NCBI GenBank assembly: GCA_019459325.1
Contig: JAIBFA010000026.1
Location: 1-64,000, forward strand
DNA from: Thiobacillus sp.
GTDB taxonomy: Bacteria; Pseudomonadota; Gammaproteobacteria; Burkholderiales; Thiobacillaceae
Length of the DNA: 64,000 nt
Direction of reading: 5' to 3'
Below the pieces are notes generated by a model. It ran no database searches, was not told where the DNA came from, and saw only the letters and a program-made list of their open reading frames with translations. The position numbers were made by a program, and so were the translations under genes. Numbering within the stretch: position 1 is the first letter of the stretch; each line of letters begins with the position of its first letter. Shown here piece by piece: positions 1-8,686 of this stretch.

Positions 1-1368
1 GGTGGCGTAGGTCGAGAACTTGTAGCCACGACGGTATTCGAATTTCTCCACTGCCTTCATCAGGCCGATGTTGCCTTCCTGGATCAGGTCGAGGAACTGC
101 AGGCCGCGGTTGGTGTATTTCTTGGCGATCGAGATCACCAGACGCAGGTTGGCCTCGATCATCTCGCGTTTGGCGCGGCGGGCCTTGGCTTCGCCGGTGG
201 ACATCTGCTTGTTGACGTCCTTCAGGTTCTTGATCGGCAGGCCGACGCGTTCCTGCATCGCGATGAGCGCTTCCTGGTGCGCCTTGACTTCGTACTGCAC
301 CTTGGCAAGCGTCGAGCAATACGCCTTCTTGGCGGCGATTTCCTTGTCCAGCCAACCGAGGTTGGTTTCGTTGCCGGGGAAGGCCTTGATGAAGTGCGGG
401 CGCGGCATGCCCGAGCGGGTGACGCAGAACTCCATGATCTTGCGTTCGTGCGAGCGCACCTCTTCCACCGCGTTGCGGATTTGTTCGCACAGGCGGTCGA
501 CCTGGCGCACCGAGAAGCGGAATGCCATCAACAGTTCGGTGACTTCGGCCTGGGCTTTCATGTGCTGCGGACTGCCGAGGCTGTATTTGGCGTGGGCAGA
601 CTGCGCCTTCTTGTAGGCCTTGCGGATGAAGTCGAACTGCGTCAGTGCTTCGGCTTTCAGTTGCGCCAGGTTGGCGGCAGCGACCGCAGCAGTGGCGTCT
701 TCATCGTCTTCGTCGGCTTCCTCGTCTTCGTCGCTCGTCTCTTCCTCGGCGGTCGTGGCCGCGGTTTCGGTCTCGACCTCGACAAAGCCGTCGATCAGCT
801 CGTCGATGCGCAGCTCATCCTTTTCGACCTGGGTTGCCATATCCAGAATCTGCTGGATGGTCAGCGGGCAGGACGAGATCGCCTGCACCATGTGGCGCAG
901 GCCTTCCTCGATGCGCTTGGCGATCTCGATTTCGCCTTCGCGGGTGAGCAGGTCGACCGAACCCATTTCGCGCATGTACATGCGCACCGGGTCGGTGGTG
1001 CGGCCGAATTCGGAATCGACCGTGGTCAGGGCCTGTTCGGCCTCGGCCACCACGTCCTCGTCGGCGACAGCAGGAGTAGCGTCCTGCATCAGCAGGGTTT
1101 CGGCATCCGGCGCTTCGTCATAGACCTGGATGCCCATATCGTTGATCATGCTGATCACGCCTTCGATCTGGTCGGCGTCCAGCACCTCGTCGGGCAGGTG
1201 GTCGTTGATTTCGGCGTAGGTCAGGAAGCCACGTTCCTTGCCCAGGATGATCAGGTTCTTCAGCTGGGTGCGGCGCGCCTCCGCTTCCACCGGCGTCAGC
1301 TCTTTCAGGGGGAGCAGCGCTTCGGTTTTTTTGGCGCCACCGCCTGGTTTTCTTCCACGTACAGCCAC
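1..1368 (-). CDS. rpoD: RNA polymerase primary sigma factor RpoD (sigma-70), 3' part beyond window
   Basis: Primary sigma factor that directs RNA polymerase to housekeeping promoters. The reverse strand is open from 1368 to the first base of the window, giving 456 codons. It shows region 1.2 ([21 protein letters not shown]), an Asp/Glu-rich non-conserved segment around residues 200-225, and the start of region 2 ending in [15 protein letters not shown] (region 2.3, used in promoter melting). Regions 2.4-4 lie outside the window. I chose the GTG at 1368 because GGAGA sits seven bases before it; the frame stays open upstream but has no ATG, and the sequence further up contains T-tracts typical of a leader. 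It follows dnaG in the rpsU-yqeY-dnaG-rpoD order, the macromolecular-synthesis operon. Identity is certain; the start is likely but not proven. Confidence 0.95.
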   Translation of the reverse strand, partial: MAVRGRKPGGGAKKTEALLPLKELTPVEAEARRTQLKNLIILGKERGFLTYAEINDHLPDEVLDADQIEGVISMINDMGIQVYDEAPDAETLLMQDATPAVADEDVVAEAEQALTTVDSEFGRTTDPVRMYMREMGSVDLLTREGEIEIAKRIEEGLRHMVQAISSCPLTIQQILDMATQVEKDELRIDELIDGFVEVETETAATTAEEETSDEDEEADEDDEDATAAVAAANLAQLKAEALTQFDFIRKAYKKAQSAHAKYSLGSPQHMKAQAEVTELLMAFRFSVRQVDRLCEQIRNAVEEVRSHERKIMEFCVTRSGMPRPHFIKAFPGNETNLGWLDKEIAAKKAYCSTLAKVQYEVKAHQEALIAMQERVGLPIKNLKDVNKQMSTGEAKARRAKREMIEANLRLVISIAKKYTNRGLQFLDLIQEGNIGLMKAVEKFEYRRGYKFSTYAT

Positions 1369-1482
1369 AGGCTTTTCTCCGCTCAGGTTCTGCCCGACGC
1401 AAACCGCGTGGCCAGAAAAAAATCGTTCAAAAACCGGCAATTATACCGCAAACCGGGGCTTTGTCTTGCCGTTTTTGACAAG

Positions 1483-3183
1483 CTAGGACCGTGCCAGTTC
1501 GGCCAGTTCCTGACGCTCGCTGGTGCTTAGGCTGCTTAACGGCCGCGCGGCCAGTTCCTGCCAGCGGCGGCGCTGCCAGTCGTCACGCAGTTGTTTGACG
1601 GCGCCGTCGAATTCCGCGTTCCAGTCCCAGCTATCGTCTTTGTCGAGCAAATCTGTCATCAGTTCATCGACCAGGGGCTCCAGCGTGCTGCCACGCGCCG
1701 CTTCAGCAATGGCGGGCAGACTGAGCTGCTCGACATCGCGCAGCCAGGCCATCAGTTCGCCCATGTGGCCGCTCAAGGGGTCGTTCACGTCCAGCCAGCA
1801 GGGGTCGACTTCGGCGGCGCGCTGAGGATTCATCAGTAGCGTGCGGGCCAGGCTGCGCACGCGCGAGGGGGCCGGCCGGCGCTGCGGGCGCGGCGCGCGG
1901 CGGGTGGTTTGGGGCCTTTTTTCGCCCACAAGCCCGAGTTCATCGGCCTGCAAGTGCGCCAAGTCGGCGATTTGACGCCGAATCAGGCTGGCCAGCAGCG
2001 GCGCGCCAATCTTGTCCAGCAGCGGCTTGGCATCCTTGATCATCGCGGCCCGGCCTTCCTGGCTGTCAAGCTTGCGATCACGCGACAGTTCGCGCACCAG
2101 AAAGGCCGAGAGCGGCATGGTGCCGGTGTCGAGCAGTTGCAGAAAAGCCGTCTGGCCGTGAGTACGGATATAGCTGTCGGGGTCTTCGCCTTCGGGCAGA
2201 AACAGGAAACTGACTTCCTTGCCATCCTGCAGCGCTTCCAGCGAGTTCTCCAAGGCGCGCCAGGCGGCCTTGCGCCCGGCGTTGTCGCCGTCGAAGGCGA
2301 AGATCAGACGGTCAGTGTGTCGCAGCAGGGTGCGCGCATGAATCGGCGTGGTGGCAGTGCCAAGTGCGGCTACTGCGAACTCCACCCCGTGTTGCGCCAG
2401 CGCTACCACGTCCATGTAGCCTTCGACCACGATGGCGCGTCCGGCCGCCTTGATCGCGGCGCGCGCCTCGAACAGTCCGTACAGCTCGGAGCCTTTGTGA
2501 AACAACGGGGTTTCCGGCGAGTTGAGGTATTTGGGTTCGCCCTGGTCGAGGACCCGGCCGCCGAAACCGACGATCTGGCCCTTGATGTTCCTGATGGGAA
2601 ACATGATGCGGTCGCGGAAGCGGTCGTAGCGCCTATTGTTGTCGCCGTCGATGACCAGGCCCGATGCGGCAAGGGCGTCGGCCGCGTAATCAGAAAAGAC
2701 CTGCCTCAGTGGCGACCATCCGTCCGGGGCGTAGCCGATGCCGTAGCGGGCGGCAATGGCCCCGGTCAGCCCGCGTTGCTTCAAATAGTCGATCGCGCGC
2801 GGCGTCTGCTTCAGTTGTTTTTTGTAGAACTGCGCGGCCTGCTCCAGCGCGTCCCAAAGCGCGGGCGGCGGTTTGGGGCGGTCGGGTTCGCCGGATTCCG
2901 GTACCGGCAGGCCGACGTCCTGCGCCAGCGCGGCTACCGCGTCGGGAAAGCCCATGTGCTCGTATTCCATCAGGAAACCGAGCGCGGTGCCGTGCGCGCC
3001 GCAGCCGAAGCAGTGATAGAACTGCTTGGTCGGGCTGACCGTGAAGGAGGGTGTTTTTTCGCTGTGGAAGGGACAGCAGGCCTGGTAGTTCTGTCCGGCT
3101 TTCTTCAGCGGCACGCGCCGATCGATGACGTCGACGATGTCGACGCGGGCGAGCAGGGTGTCGATGAAATCGCGCGGGATCAT
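1483..3183 (-). CDS. dnaG: DNA primase DnaG
   Basis: Synthesises the RNA primers for replication with the replicative helicase. The N-terminal CHC2 zinc finger is complete: Cys37-x2-His40 and Cys58-x2-Cys61. The catalytic core follows, with the TOPRIM glutamate in VVEGYMDV near residue 255 and the acidic DGDNAGR motif near residue 300. The C-terminal third (after about residue 420) is the poorly conserved helicase-binding domain; at 566 residues the protein is slightly short for the family but ends in helical sequence as expected. It is preceded by yqeY (53 bases upstream) and followed by rpoD. The start is an ATG with the usual IPxxFI N-terminus. Confidence 0.97.
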   Translation of the reverse strand: MIPRDFIDTLLARVDIVDVIDRRVPLKKAGQNYQACCPFHSEKTPSFTVSPTKQFYHCFGCGAHGTALGFLMEYEHMGFPDAVAALAQDVGLPVPESGEPDRPKPPPALWDALEQAAQFYKKQLKQTPRAIDYLKQRGLTGAIAARYGIGYAPDGWSPLRQVFSDYAADALAASGLVIDGDNNRRYDRFRDRIMFPIRNIKGQIVGFGGRVLDQGEPKYLNSPETPLFHKGSELYGLFEARAAIKAAGRAIVVEGYMDVVALAQHGVEFAVAALGTATTPIHARTLLRHTDRLIFAFDGDNAGRKAAWRALENSLEALQDGKEVSFLFLPEGEDPDSYIRTHGQTAFLQLLDTGTMPLSAFLVRELSRDRKLDSQEGRAAMIKDAKPLLDKIGAPLLASLIRRQIADLAHLQADELGLVGEKRPQTTRRAPRPQRRPAPSRVRSLARTLLMNPQRAAEVDPCWLDVNDPLSGHMGELMAWLRDVEQLSLPAIAEAARGSTLEPLVDELMTDLLDKDDSWDWNAEFDGAVKQLRDDWQRRRWQELAARPLSSLSTSERQELAELARS

Positions 3184-3232
3184 GGTTGCAGCATGATAAA
3201 CCCGGGCAAGCTTGCCGGGCAGTTGGAGCGAA

Positions 3233-3679
3233 TCAGCCTGCCAGGCGGATTTTGATCAGCGCAGAGACCTGCCCCATGTCGGCACGGCCGGCGAGGCGGG
3301 TCTTCAAAAGGCCCATCACCCTGCCCATATCCTTTGCACTCGATGCGCCGGATTCGGCAATTGCCGCTGCGACCGCGGCTTCGACCTCGGCTGCGGAAAG
3401 CTGCTCGGGGAGATAGGCCTGCAGCACGACGAGTTCGGCTTGTTCCGCCGCCACCAGGTCGTCCCGGCCGGCAGCCTGGAACTGGCTGATCGAATCCTTG
3501 CGCTGCTTGATGAGTTTTTCGACGATGCTGCTGACGGTCGCATCATCCAGTTCGATGCGATCGTCGACTTCTTTCTGCTTGACCGCAGCCAGCAGCAGGC
3601 GAATCGTGCCGAGGCGCGCCGCATCCTTGGCGCGCATGGCGGTTTTCATGTCGTCAGTGATGCGTGCCTTGAGCGACAT
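3233..3679 (-). CDS. GatB/YqeY domain protein
   Basis: A 148-residue YqeY-family protein. The family shares the C-terminal tail domain of the GatB subunit of the tRNA-dependent amidotransferase, but free-standing YqeY has no established reaction. The whole length matches the family: an N-terminal helical half starting MSLKARITDDMKTAMRAKD, the typical RxGTIRLLLAAVKQKEVD segment, and a C-terminal half with GxxSAKDMGRVMGLLK. It sits between rpsU and dnaG, its usual place in beta- and gammaproteobacteria, and is probably cotranscribed with both. Confidence 0.93.
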   Translation of the reverse strand: MSLKARITDDMKTAMRAKDAARLGTIRLLLAAVKQKEVDDRIELDDATVSSIVEKLIKQRKDSISQFQAAGRDDLVAAEQAELVVLQAYLPEQLSAAEVEAAVAAAIAESGASSAKDMGRVMGLLKTRLAGRADMGQVSALIKIRLAG

Positions 3680-3706
3680 GCTGAGAAATTCTGCGTAGGC
3701 GCAGAA

Positions 3707-3919
3707 TCAATACATCTTGGGGGGCAGTTGCTGACCGCGCAGGCGCTTGCTCTGGCGCTTGACCGCGGCGGCGAGCTTGCGCTTGCGCTCGGCGGTGGGC
3801 TTCTCGTAGAACTCGCGGGCGCGCAGTTCGGTCAACAGACCCACTTTTTCGATGGAACGCTTGAAGCGGCGCAGGGCGACATCGAACGGCTCGTTTTCTT
3901 TGACTTTGACGTGAGGCAT
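3707..3919 (-). CDS. rpsU: 30S ribosomal protein S21
   Basis: A 70-residue basic protein of the small ribosomal subunit. It starts [20 protein letters not shown] and ends in a Lys/Arg-rich helix ([19 protein letters not shown]), the standard S21 layout and length. The frame is open further upstream, but the ATG at 3919 is chosen because it gives the family N-terminus and has GGAAG about ten bases before it. First gene of the rpsU-yqeY-dnaG-rpoD operon; tsaD is divergent 82 bases away, so the shared intergenic region must hold both promoters. Confidence 0.96.
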   Translation of the reverse strand: MPHVKVKENEPFDVALRRFKRSIEKVGLLTELRAREFYEKPTAERKRKLAAAVKRQSKRLRGQQLPPKMY

Positions 3920-4001
3920 ATGAAGATGGCTTCCGGGAAACGGGAAAAACGAGAATAATAACAAGCCCACAAGGATTTTTCCAGTCCCGCGTTTATCCCC
4001 C

Positions 4002-5006
4002 ATGTTGGTGCTTGGCGTCGAATCCTCCTGCGATGAAACCGGTGTCGCGCTGTATGACAGCGTGCACGGCCTGTTGTCGCATGCGCTCTATTCGCAGATC
4101 GCGATGCATAACGCGTATGGCGGGGTGGTGCCGGAACTGGCATCGCGCGACCATATCCGGCGGATATTGCCGTTGACCCGCCAAGTGTTGAGCGAGAGTG
4201 GCCGCACACTTGCCGATCTTGATGGCATTGCCTACACGCAGGGGCCGGGGCTGGCCGGCGCCTTGCTGGTAGGCGCCGGCATGGCCCGTGCGCTGGCCTA
4301 TGCGCTGGGTATCCCGGCTGTCGGCGTGCACCATCTGGAAGGCCACATGCTGTCGCCGCTGATTTCCGACACGCCGCCGGAATTCCCGTTCGTCGCCTTG
4401 CTGGTGTCGGGCGGCCACACGCAGCTGATGCTGGTGTCGGGTGTCGGCCGCTACACTCTGCTGGGCGAAACGCTGGACGACGCGGCAGGCGAGGCCTTCG
4501 ACAAGACGGCCCAGTTGCTGGGGCTCGGCTATCCGGGTGGCCCGGCGCTGTCGAAGCTGGCGGCAACAGGGGACGCCAGCCGCTTCAAGCTGCCGCGCCC
4601 GATGCTCAATTCAGGCGACTTCGATTTCAGTTTTTCCGGGCTGAAAACGGCAGTGCTGACGCTGGTGCGCAAGGCTGGCCTCTCGCAGGCGGCGGACATC
4701 GCGGCGGCGTTCCAGGCTGCCGCTGTGGCGGTGCTGGTGAGCAAGAGCCTCGCGGCCTGTGCGCACAGCGGTGCAAACCGGCTGGTGGTTGCGGGCGGAG
4801 TGGGCGCCAACACCCATTTGCGCGAGCGGCTCACGCGCGAAGCGGCCGCACGCGGCATCAGCGTGTTCTACCCGCGGCTTGAGTTCTGCACCGACAATGG
4901 CGCGATGATCGCCTACGCTGGGGCGCAGCGGCTGGCGTATGCGCATAATGACCTGACGTTTGCGGTCAAACCGCGCTGGGAACTGGCGACACTCGACGCT
5001 GTGTAA
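4002..5006 (+). CDS. tsaD: tRNA N6-adenosine threonylcarbamoyltransferase TsaD
   Basis: Transfers the threonylcarbamoyl group onto A37 of ANN-decoding tRNAs (the t6A modification), working with TsaB and TsaE. The 334-residue protein has the ASKHA fold signatures: [16 protein letters not shown] at the N-terminus, the metal-binding HHLEGHM near residue 110, [10 protein letters not shown], and a late [10 protein letters not shown] nucleotide-binding loop. Length is normal for the family. The gene is divergent from rpsU, a common arrangement, and is followed by a convergent membrane-protein gene. Confidence 0.97.
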   Translation: MLVLGVESSCDETGVALYDSVHGLLSHALYSQIAMHNAYGGVVPELASRDHIRRILPLTRQVLSESGRTLADLDGIAYTQGPGLAGALLVGAGMARALAYALGIPAVGVHHLEGHMLSPLISDTPPEFPFVALLVSGGHTQLMLVSGVGRYTLLGETLDDAAGEAFDKTAQLLGLGYPGGPALSKLAATGDASRFKLPRPMLNSGDFDFSFSGLKTAVLTLVRKAGLSQAADIAAAFQAAAVAVLVSKSLAACAHSGANRLVVAGGVGANTHLRERLTREAAARGISVFYPRLEFCTDNGAMIAYAGAQRLAYAHNDLTFAVKPRWELATLDAV

Positions 5007-5037
5007 ATAGCACAAGGGACTAAGTGAGGGCGGCGAG

Positions 5038-5838
5038 TCACTGCCGCAGCATCGGATAGGCCTCGCGCAAGGCCTTGAGCCATTTTTCGCTGCCGGTGAG
5101 TTGCGCGATCTGTTCGGGGAACAGTAGAAAACCTACCAGCACCGCCATCAGGCACACCAGAATCACCGTGCCGAAAATGCTTTCCGGGCGCAGCACGCCC
5201 CAGTAGCGGCTGACCAGGAACAGCGTGTCCTTCTTGTGTTCCGACATCGACAGCCAGCGGCGCAGCAGCTTGACCGCGAGATAGGCTGCATAACCTCCCA
5301 TCAGTGAAGCAAACACGATGCGGAAGATGGCGAACACGTCGAGTCCGCCACCGAGATACTGGTGATACAGCCAGGACACGAAGCCCAGTGACAGCGAGGC
5401 CAGAATCGCGATGGCGACGTTGATGAACAGGCGCCGCCGCTCGCGCGCGAGGTCGCGCTGCCGCTCGATGAAGAAGCTGTCGATCTCGCGTTTGAAGTAC
5501 TCGACCTTTTCCTGCACCAGCGACGAGAATTCAGACTTGGCGTGGACGATGCGCTCATCCATCAGCGTGCCAAGTTTTTCCCCCGCGTAATCGACCAGTT
5601 CGCGCACATCGTCCTTGGTGAACTGCCGTTGTTCGTGCAATTCGTCGGAAATCTTGTCGAGCTTGGTGTCGATTTCCTGGCTGGCCTTCCAGATGACGTC
5701 CTTCAGTTCGGTGCCGGCCTGCGACACGCCGACTTTCACCACATCGGCCAGACGTTCTCCGGCGTGGTCGATTGCCTCTCGCGAGACCTCGGCGAGGCTC
5801 TCTTTTGCGTGGTCGATGGTTTTGTCGAACAGGGCCAT
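5038..5838 (-). CDS. Coiled-coil membrane protein of unknown function
   Basis: A 266-residue protein I do not recognise. Residues 1-130 are helical, charged and heptad-like (repeated DxAxExL/DEL patterns with IDHAGERL and LVDYAGEKL echoing each other), suggesting a long cytoplasmic coiled coil. Three hydrophobic helices follow, roughly at 137-160, 168-190 and 220-242, with a short basic linker RRWLSMSEHKKD between the second and third. There is no signal peptide and no catalytic motif. It lies 15 bases downstream of plsY on the same strand, so the two are probably cotranscribed, which would tie it loosely to envelope or phospholipid metabolism; that is inference from context only. Confidence 0.75.
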   Translation of the reverse strand: MALFDKTIDHAKESLAEVSREAIDHAGERLADVVKVGVSQAGTELKDVIWKASQEIDTKLDKISDELHEQRQFTKDDVRELVDYAGEKLGTLMDERIVHAKSEFSSLVQEKVEYFKREIDSFFIERQRDLARERRRLFINVAIAILASLSLGFVSWLYHQYLGGGLDVFAIFRIVFASLMGGYAAYLAVKLLRRWLSMSEHKKDTLFLVSRYWGVLRPESIFGTVILVCLMAVLVGFLLFPEQIAQLTGSEKWLKALREAYPMLRQ

Positions 5839-5853
5839 ATCAGGTGGGTGGGG

Positions 5854-6456
5854 TCAGGAGCGGGCGCCGATGCGGCCTTCCTCGCCGTTGATCAGTTTGA
5901 TGAGGTTGCGCTTGTGACGATAGACCAGCAACAGCGAGATCACCAGCACGGTAATGGCTGTATTGCCCCAGCCCATCAGCAGTCCGGTATAAACCGGGGC
6001 GAGCACGGCGGTGGTCAGTGCGGCGAGCGAGGAAATACGAAATACTCCCGCCATGAACAGCCAGGTGGCCAGGCATGCCAGCCCGAGCCAGGGGTTGAGT
6101 CCGACCAGCACGCCGAGTGCCGTGGCCACGCCTTTGCCGCCCTGGAAGCGGAAGAAAACCGGGAACAGATGGCCGATGAACACCGCCAGCGCGCACAGCA
6201 GGGCGATATCTTCGGTCAGGCCGAATTGGGGCGCCAGCATGCGCCCGAGCGCCACGGCCACCCAGCCCTTCAGCGCGTCACCGAGCAGTGTCAGCGCGGC
6301 AGCCGTCTTGCGTCCGGTACGCAGCACGTTGGTGGCGCCCGGATTGCCCGAGCCGAAGCTGCGCGGGTCGGGCAGGCGCATGGCGCGGCTGACGATCACG
6401 GCAAACGACAATGAACCGATCAGGTAGGCGACAGTAATAAACAACAGCGTGGTCAT
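5854..6456 (-). CDS. plsY: Acyl-phosphate:glycerol-3-phosphate acyltransferase PlsY
   Basis: Integral membrane enzyme that acylates glycerol-3-phosphate from acyl-phosphate, the first step of phosphatidic acid synthesis with PlsX. The three conserved cytoplasmic loops are visible: [16 protein letters not shown] (motif 1), [18 protein letters not shown] (motif 2) and a C-terminal [14 protein letters not shown]-like stretch (here [13 protein letters not shown]). About five membrane helices. The frame opens at 6495, but I place the start at the ATG at 6456 because [19 protein letters not shown] is the normal family N-terminus; no clear ribosome-binding site distinguishes them. Divergent from folB. 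Confidence 0.95.
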   Translation of the reverse strand: MTTLLFITVAYLIGSLSFAVIVSRAMRLPDPRSFGSGNPGATNVLRTGRKTAAALTLLGDALKGWVAVALGRMLAPQFGLTEDIALLCALAVFIGHLFPVFFRFQGGKGVATALGVLVGLNPWLGLACLATWLFMAGVFRISSLAALTTAVLAPVYTGLLMGWGNTAITVLVISLLLVYRHKRNLIKLINGEEGRIGARS

Positions 6457-6522
6457 AAACAAGTCAGTAAAATGGCGGGTTTGGGTTAAGTCCATCGGGC
6501 CACGCCGTGGATAATTAAAGCG

Positions 6523-6885
6523 ATGGATATTTTATTTTTGCGGGACTTCCGTCTCGAACTGATTATCGGCATATACGAGTGGGAACGCAAAGTACCACAG
6601 CTGGTGCGGCTCGATCTGGAGATCGGCCTGCCAGACAGCAAAGCCGGCGGCACCGACGATGTGGCCGACACCATCGACTACGGCGCGGTGGCCATGCGGG
6701 TGAAGGACTACCTGCACAACGCGCCGCAGCCGATCACTCTGGTCGAGTCGGTCGCCGAGCATGTGGCGGCCATCGTGCGCGATGAATTCGGCGCGCCCTG
6801 GGTGAAGGTGTCGGTGACCAAGTTCGCCATCGTGCCGGGCATCAAGGAGCTCGGCATCACCATCGAGCGCGGCACGCGTCTGTGA
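6523..6885 (+). CDS. folB: Dihydroneopterin aldolase FolB
   Basis: Converts 7,8-dihydroneopterin to 6-hydroxymethyl-dihydropterin and glycolaldehyde in folate synthesis. The 120-residue length and family features are normal: an N-terminal beta strand with IGIYEWER, the substrate-binding [12 protein letters not shown] with the catalytic-site Glu, and a late lysine in [10 protein letters not shown]. Divergent from plsY, a pairing seen in many proteobacteria. Its stop codon overlaps the GTG start of the next gene by four bases (GTGA), so the two are translationally coupled. Confidence 0.95.
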   Translation: MDILFLRDFRLELIIGIYEWERKVPQLVRLDLEIGLPDSKAGGTDDVADTIDYGAVAMRVKDYLHNAPQPITLVESVAEHVAAIVRDEFGAPWVKVSVTKFAIVPGIKELGITIERGTRL

Positions 6886-7634
6886 TCCTGGAGCAGATCG
6901 CCGCAGGCCATATAGCAAGCGCGGCAGCCATCCTGCTGGCGGCGTATTTCATCCGCGGCATCACCGGCTTTGGCTCGGGTCTGATTTCAGTGCCCTTGCT
7001 GGCGCTGTTTCTGCCGCTGAAATTCGTTGTGCCTTTGATTCTGCTGCTGGACTTCACCGCGTCGATCGTGATCGGCGGCTTCAATTTCAAGCGCGTGAAG
7101 TGGGACGAAGTCGCGGTGCTGATTCCGTTCGGGATCGTGGGCGTGGTGCTGGGCACCAGCCTGCTGGTCAGTCTGCCGCCCGAACCCATGCTGATGGCAC
7201 TGGCCGGATTCGTTTTCGTGTTTGCGGTGCGCAGCATCCTCAATATCCGCGGCGACAAGCCGATCTCGCGCGCTTGGGCGGTGCCGGCCTCGCTCACTGG
7301 CGGCACCGTGGGCGCGCTGTTCGGCACCGGCGGGCCGCCGTATGTGATTTACTTGACCCATCGCATCCATGACAAGAGCGATTTGCGCGCGACGTTTTCG
7401 GCGCTGTTCTTTACCGAGGGCATCACGCGCATCGCCAGTTTTCTGGTGGCAGGCCTGCTGATGACGGCCCAGGTGTGGATCACCTATCTGGTCGCGTTGC
7501 CGGTCATGCTGGGCGCGCTCTATCTGGGCGGGCGCGTGCATATTGGCCTGACCCAGTCGCAGATGGCGAGACTGGTCGGCCTGTTGCTGCTGGTGTCGAG
7601 CGTGTCGTTGCTGTTCAAGGCCATCAGCGTATGA
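6882..7634 (+). CDS. TauE/SafE family sulfite/organosulfur exporter-like membrane protein
   Basis: A 250-residue polytopic membrane protein of the TauE/SafE (formerly DUF81) family, whose characterised members move sulfite, sulfoacetate or related anions. It has about eight hydrophobic helices and the family glycine motifs ITGFGSGLISVPLLALFLP near residue 25 and GGTVGALFGTGGPPYVIYL near residue 145, which come from the internal duplication. Starts at a GTG overlapping the folB stop and ends in an ATGA overlap with the next gene. Substrate cannot be read from sequence; the coupling to an aminoacylase-like hydrolase hints at export or uptake of a small acidic metabolite. Confidence 0.9.
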   Translation: MILEQIAAGHIASAAAILLAAYFIRGITGFGSGLISVPLLALFLPLKFVVPLILLLDFTASIVIGGFNFKRVKWDEVAVLIPFGIVGVVLGTSLLVSLPPEPMLMALAGFVFVFAVRSILNIRGDKPISRAWAVPASLTGGTVGALFGTGGPPYVIYLTHRIHDKSDLRATFSALFFTEGITRIASFLVAGLLMTAQVWITYLVALPVMLGALYLGGRVHIGLTQSQMARLVGLLLLVSSVSLLFKAISV

Positions 7635-8587
7635 GTGATCTGGAGTCGCTGCACTTTCAATCCGTGTCGTTCACCGGCTTGACGCCGGGCGCGCACCTCA
7701 TCGTGCTGGGTGCCGTGCACGGCAACGAAACCTGCGGCACCCAGGCGATTCGCCGCGTGATCGGCGAGATCGAGTCCGCTCAACTGAACATCGTCGCGGG
7801 CCGCGTTTCTTTCATCCCGGTCACCAATCCGCTGGCCTATGCGCGCCACCAGCGCATGGGCGACCGCAACCTCAACCGCAACCTGGTACCCACCGAGTCG
7901 CCTGCCGAGTTCGAAGACCGCATCGCCAATTGGCTGTGCCCATTGCTGGCGCAGCACGACGCGCTGCTCGACCTGCATTCCTTCCACACCGCGGGTCAAC
8001 CCTTCGTCATGCTGGGGCCGGAAGACAACAACGGCACGCTGGAGCCGTTTGCGCGCGCGGCGGAGGAAACCGCCCTGGCGCTGAGTTTAGGCGTGCACCG
8101 ATTCGTCGACGGCTGGCTCGACACCTATGCGGGTGGTGTCGCGCGCCGCCTGGCCGCAGGTGCATCGCCACGCGTGGCCGACGTGCATTACGGCGTGGGC
8201 ACGACCGAATACATGCGTGCGCAGGGCGGCATCGCGCTCACCCTCGAATGCGGCCAGCACGACGATACGGCCGCGCCCGAAGTCGCCTGGCGCGCCATCC
8301 ACAACGCGTTGGCGCATCTGCGGCTGACTGCGGTGTCCGTGCCGGCTGCCGTGGCCGACACCGAAGCGCTGCGCCTGTACCAGGTCATCGACCGCGACCA
8401 CGCGGACGATACATTTACGCGTGCCTGGTCCAGTTTCGACCCCCTGCACGCGGGCGACGTGATCGGCACACGTCACGACCGCACGCCGGTACTGGCGGAT
8501 AGCGAGGGCTACATCGTCTTCCCCAATCCCAATGCGCTGCCAGGGCAGGAGTGGTTTTACCTTGCCAGACGCAGCACGCGGGTGTGA
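7631..8587 (+). CDS. Succinylglutamate desuccinylase/aspartoacylase family hydrolase
   Basis: A 318-residue zinc hydrolase of the AstE/AspA branch of the M14-like fold, which cleaves N-acyl amino acids. The zinc ligands are visible in GAVHGNETCG (His and Glu of HxxE, residues 32-41) and a later DLHSFHT (third ligand His, near residue 118); the catalytic Glu is likely the one in LTLECGQH near residue 205. The frame is open upstream inside the exporter gene, but the ATG at 7631 forms a clean ATGA overlap and gives a family-like N-terminus. The C-terminal 80 residues form a beta-rich domain as in this family. Substrate unknown. Another M14-type gene lies two genes downstream with the same HGNE and ECG signatures. 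Confidence 0.88.
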   Translation: MSDLESLHFQSVSFTGLTPGAHLIVLGAVHGNETCGTQAIRRVIGEIESAQLNIVAGRVSFIPVTNPLAYARHQRMGDRNLNRNLVPTESPAEFEDRIANWLCPLLAQHDALLDLHSFHTAGQPFVMLGPEDNNGTLEPFARAAEETALALSLGVHRFVDGWLDTYAGGVARRLAAGASPRVADVHYGVGTTEYMRAQGGIALTLECGQHDDTAAPEVAWRAIHNALAHLRLTAVSVPAAVADTEALRLYQVIDRDHADDTFTRAWSSFDPLHAGDVIGTRHDRTPVLADSEGYIVFPNPNALPGQEWFYLARRSTRV

Positions 8588-8686
8588 CCGCCCACAGCTT
8601 CGGCCGGCCTCGTGTGACGAAAAGGACGGCCGACTATGATGGTAGAAGCTGATCCACAATTGATGGGGTGAGCATCGGACACGCGC

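Noticed and set aside
277-1530. Long plus-strand open frames opposite rpoD and dnaG (also 1909-3255)
   Set aside because: Antisense shadows of high-GC genes; low-complexity translation without family features.
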